From: Euborellia annulipes
Lineage: Eukaryota > Arthropoda > Insecta > Dermaptera > Anisolabididae
Length of the DNA: 64,000 bases
Assembly: GCA_023213315.1 (NCBI GenBank)
Contig: JAKCPI010031710.1
Coordinates: 1-64,000, forward strand
Direction of reading: 5' to 3'
The notes beneath the pieces were generated by a model. The model did no database searches. It saw only the letters and a program-made list of their open reading frames with translations, and was not told where the DNA came from. Positions 61,406-64,000 of the stretch are shown piece after piece; position 1 is the first letter of the stretch, and every line of letters starts with the position of its first letter. The position numbers and the translations under genes were made by a program.

Positions 61406-62420
61406 TTACTTTCTCTTACCTCTATATATGTTAATATATAGAGAGAGAAAGTATTGGATTCATGTCAAAAATTCAATGTCGAGATTTTGATGGATATACA
61501 CGTTTTGAGGTCCCCTGAATCCAAAAAAGTGGTTTTCGTGACATGGTCTGTCTGTGAACAAAATATCTCAAGAACGAAAAGAGCTATGAGATTGAAATTG
61601 TATATTTAATTTAAGCACCCCCATGGGACGTGACACGAAGCTTTTGAACAAAATCGACTTAAGAGTACTAGTACTTTACTGATGCACTTTTTTAGTTTTT
61701 TTTCGATTTTCTCAAAATTCGCCCCCAACGATTTTGATTGAAATTCAAAATTCAACTATTTTTTAGTTGCTCTTTAAAATGTATATTCTCATTTTGTCAT
61801 TAAAATCTTCTGAAGACCACTTTACTCTTGTATTTCATAGGAAAGATAGAATAAATGGTTGCCATGGTAACAAAATATAAATATTTTCCCATGTATATAA
61901 ATTGTCCATCTTGAATTTTGGAGTTTAGGCTTTCACAGTTGTTATCATTAGTAAAAGAATTTGATTTTCGGTTTAACTGTGGTTTATTTGTACAAATTAC
62001 AACGTTTCGGCCACTCATTCTGTGGCCTTCTACAACAGAAGTTTACAACATACAACATTTGAATTTCGTGTCAAATTGTATGTAGGGGCGCTGCGATCGC
62101 TCATGTGTAGATGGCGTGCAGGTCGAGAAGCGGCAGCCATCTTGATTTCTCAACCAGTTCAATTGAGATTGTCACAGATGTAACAACCTTTGTAATCTTA
62201 GCTGAATTGTACCTGAAGAAGGCCATAGAATGAGTGGCCGAAACGTTGTAATTTGTACAAATAAACCACAGTTAAACCGGAAATCAAATTCTTTTACTAA
62301 TGTCCATCTTGAATTCTAATATATCGGGGCGGAAACTAAATATATGTCGACACGAACTGGTGTGACAAGCACAGAACACAACCGAACGTTAAGAGAAAAT
62401 TGTACACAGTGCGACACCAT
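61406..62420 (+). repeat. Hairpin-ended repeat C, copy split by palindrome P5
   Basis: 61406-61917 and 62302-62420 are successive parts of repeat C, from the 5' hairpin (TACTTTCTCTTACC) to a degraded 3' hairpin (GAACTGGTGTGACAAGCACA, ACACAGTGCGACACC). Confidence 0.75.
61918..62301. mobile_element. Palindromic element P5 with opposed hammerhead-like ends
   Basis: 384 bp flanked by the exact 14-bp duplication GTCCATCTTGAATT (61904-61917, 62302-62315) inside repeat C. Arms of about 85 bp (TTTGTACAAATTACAACGTT, TCGGCCACTCATTCTGTGGC) are inverted. On + the right arm has TAC, CTGAAGA (62213-62219), an extra A, GGCCA/TGGCC stem II (62221-62239), GAAACGTT and GTA closing stem I. The left arm on minus has the same stem II but a damaged core (TGTAGAAG). 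The centre holds GGGGCGCTGCGATCGC and GCGGCAGCCATCTTGA, also present in P2. It has no ORF. Confidence 0.7.
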
Positions 62421-62872
62421 AAATAGATATAAGATGAAGATCGAGATACAATTTTGTTTTTATTTCTAAGCCGGGAGTTTGTGGAGCAATCAGAAAGAGA
62501 GAGAGAGAGAGAGAAAACGAATAGATAGATGGGTTTTGAGTGTCATCTCTGTCAAATCGGGAGTTTATCAAGGAAAAAAAAGAGGGTGGATTTTTGACGT
62601 CATGATAAGCCGTTGGGGACAAATAAATGGATGGCGCTTATCTGTCTGATTTTTGATTACAAGCCTTTAATTGAACTCGTTTTTTTTTTTTTTCGAATTT
62701 AAAGAGAAAACTTCAACCTTCTAATTCATTCCAACCTGAAGGAAATTTTTTTTTATTACAGTAAAACCCCCTCTTATCTGGATCATCTGGTCCTCGGATT
62801 AACCGGCCTATTCTATTAGTATTATAAATTCCATATATTTTACATATATTATTTTTATTATTAGTATTATTA
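62421..62872. other. Unassigned sequence
   Basis: A GA repeat (62493-62513), poly-T and (ATT)n (62850-62870) make up much of it. 62762-62812 (CCCCTCTTATCTGGATCATC, GGTCCTCGGATTAACCGGCC) resembles the terminus of a pogo/Tigger or mariner-type element. Confidence 0.3.
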
Positions 62873-63935
62873 CTAGTCGCAAAGGCGGCATCGTGGGCTT
62901 TCCGGACTAGCCAGGAGGCTGCGCAATTGCCCGCCTTCGACAGGCAAGTTTATTGCCAATTTAGGATATGCGAGTTTTCAGATGTTATGAAAGGCTGTTG
63001 AGTTCAAGCGAGGGTATCGACTGGGGACAGCAAAAGGGTCTATTACTACTCTATTCCTTTTTACTTTCTCTTACCTATGTATATATGTAATATATATACC
63101 GTATAGAGAGAAAGTATTGGATTCATGTCAAAAATTCGATGACGAGATTTTGATGGATCTTCACGTTTTGAGGTCCCCTGAATCCAAAAAAAGTGGTTTT
63201 CGCGACATGGTCTGTCTGTGTGTGTGTGGGTGGGTGGGTGGGTGGGTGTGTGTGTGTTCAATTTTAAGCATGAAGGAATTGAGCTACGAGGTTGAAATTT
63301 TATATTTAAGTTAAACACCCTCCCGGGACCGGAAAATAAGCTTTTAATCAAAATCGGCCAAAGATTACTAGTACTTTATTGATGTAATTTTTCAGTTTTT
63401 TTCGATTTTCTCAAAATTTGCTCCAACGATTTTTTTTTTAAATTCAAAAATCAATTATTTTTTAGATTCTCTATAAAATGTATATTCTCATTTTGTGATT
63501 GAAATCTTCTGAAGACCACTTTACTCTTGTACTCCATAGAAAAGATAGGAGAAATGGTTGCCATGGTATCAAAATATAAATATTTTCCCATACTTATAAA
63601 TTTTACATCTTGAAAATCGAATGTACCATACTGTCGGAAACTAAATACATGTCGACACAAAAAATCTGGTGTGACAAGCACAGTACACAACTTTCGATTA
63701 CCGAAGGTAAGAGAAAGTTGTGTGCTGTGCGCCAGTCACACCAGATTTTTTTAACTGGATGTCTAGCTCCTCCCACGTCGTATACCTGGAAAGCTGGGAC
63801 TCGGAGCTACAAACTTCCTATCTAATTCCCTTTTTTAAGAAATTTTTTTTACTATGTTACTCCCTGGTTCATATATGTGTACTTAATTCCAAAAAGATTC
63901 ATTGAAAATTGTGGATTTCTATACATACTGGTACC
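62873..63935 (+). repeat. Repeat D, copy split by repeat C
   Basis: 62873-63056 and 63753-63935 are colinear with 18313-18890: ACTAGTCGCAAAGGCGGCAT, AAGTTTATTGCCAATTTAGG, then after the insertion AACTGGATGTCTAGCTCCTC and TTCATTGAAAATTGTGGATT. Confidence 0.65.
63057..63752 (+). repeat. Hairpin-ended repeat C, full copy inside repeat D
   Basis: Complete from TACTTTCTCTTACC to CAGTCACACCAGATTTTT, inserted within a T run of repeat D. Contains a (GGTG)n stretch at 63222-63248 where the copy at 51537 has GT. Very similar to 51537-52230 and 39296-39977. Confidence 0.8.
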
Positions 63936-63937
63936 AG

Positions 63938-64000
63938 TAGCGTAACTAGGTGGAGACAAAGGAGGGCGCTCGCCCCCTCCGCATCCAGCCTTTGGCGCCC
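63938..64000 (+). mobile_element. hAT-like element start, cut by window edge
   Basis: CAGTAGCGTAACTAGGTGGA then GGGCGCTCGCCCCCTCCGCA is the common style of hAT MITE ends (CAGTGGCGTAACTAGG). The rest is outside the window. Confidence 0.5.

Noticed and set aside
63061..63351. 96-codon minus frame with Thr/Pro/His repeats, and similar frames at 39354 and 51556
   Set aside because: Shadow of repeat C and its GT/GGGT microsatellite; the same frame recurs because the repeat recurs.
1..64000. CRISPR array
   Set aside because: Tandem arrays here (113 bp, about 95 bp, 210-243 bp) have no unique-spacer structure and the DNA is eukaryotic.

Overview
The window is AT-rich, intron-dominated eukaryotic DNA. 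Three exons with matching phases and GT-AG borders lie in a sea of SINEs, LINEs, LTR-element remains, hAT/mariner/foldback-type DNA elements and simple repeats. I see no operons, bacterial-type genes, CRISPR array or intact RNA gene. The repeat mix (BEL/Pao, copia, LINEs with tetranucleotide tails, tRNA-derived SINEs, mariner, hAT MITEs) and the long introns suggest an invertebrate, most likely an arthropod with a large genome. That placement is inference.

One cellular gene is supported, on the + strand: coding exons at 24927-24961, 34427-34632 and 54922-55050, separated by introns of 9,465 and 20,289 bp. It continues past the right edge. The 123 residues visible form a type II Golgi-enzyme stem: an Arg-rich cytosolic tail, a Leu-rich membrane anchor, a Gln/Ala/Ser linker and a coiled coil. 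The coiled coil resembles chondroitin sulfate N-acetylgalactosaminyltransferase, but the catalytic domain is not in the window. A 16-codon upstream ORF ends exactly over the start codon. A non-coding first exon may lie near 8725-8938.

Layout: 1-5 kb holds BEL/Pao remains, a fresh SINE and a 1.9-kb foldback element inside another repeat. 5-21 kb is mostly AT-rich with dispersed repeats. 21.4-24.2 kb holds copia and LINE remains on the minus strand. Intron 1 carries several LINEs, one inserted inside another, plus hAT and palindromic elements, and ends in a tandem array just before exon 2. Intron 2 holds MITEs, SINEs, hairpin-ended repeats, mariner remains and an inverted pair of about 560-bp repeats. 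Intron 3 (partial) holds a LINE tail amplified as a 113-bp satellite, a pogo/psq fragment, mariner-type MITEs and more nested repeats.

The most interesting signal is a set of hammerhead-ribozyme-like motifs, many of them in small palindromic elements. Two of these elements have exact 12- and 14-bp target-site duplications and none encodes a protein. They look like non-autonomous relatives of Penelope-like elements or retrozymes.
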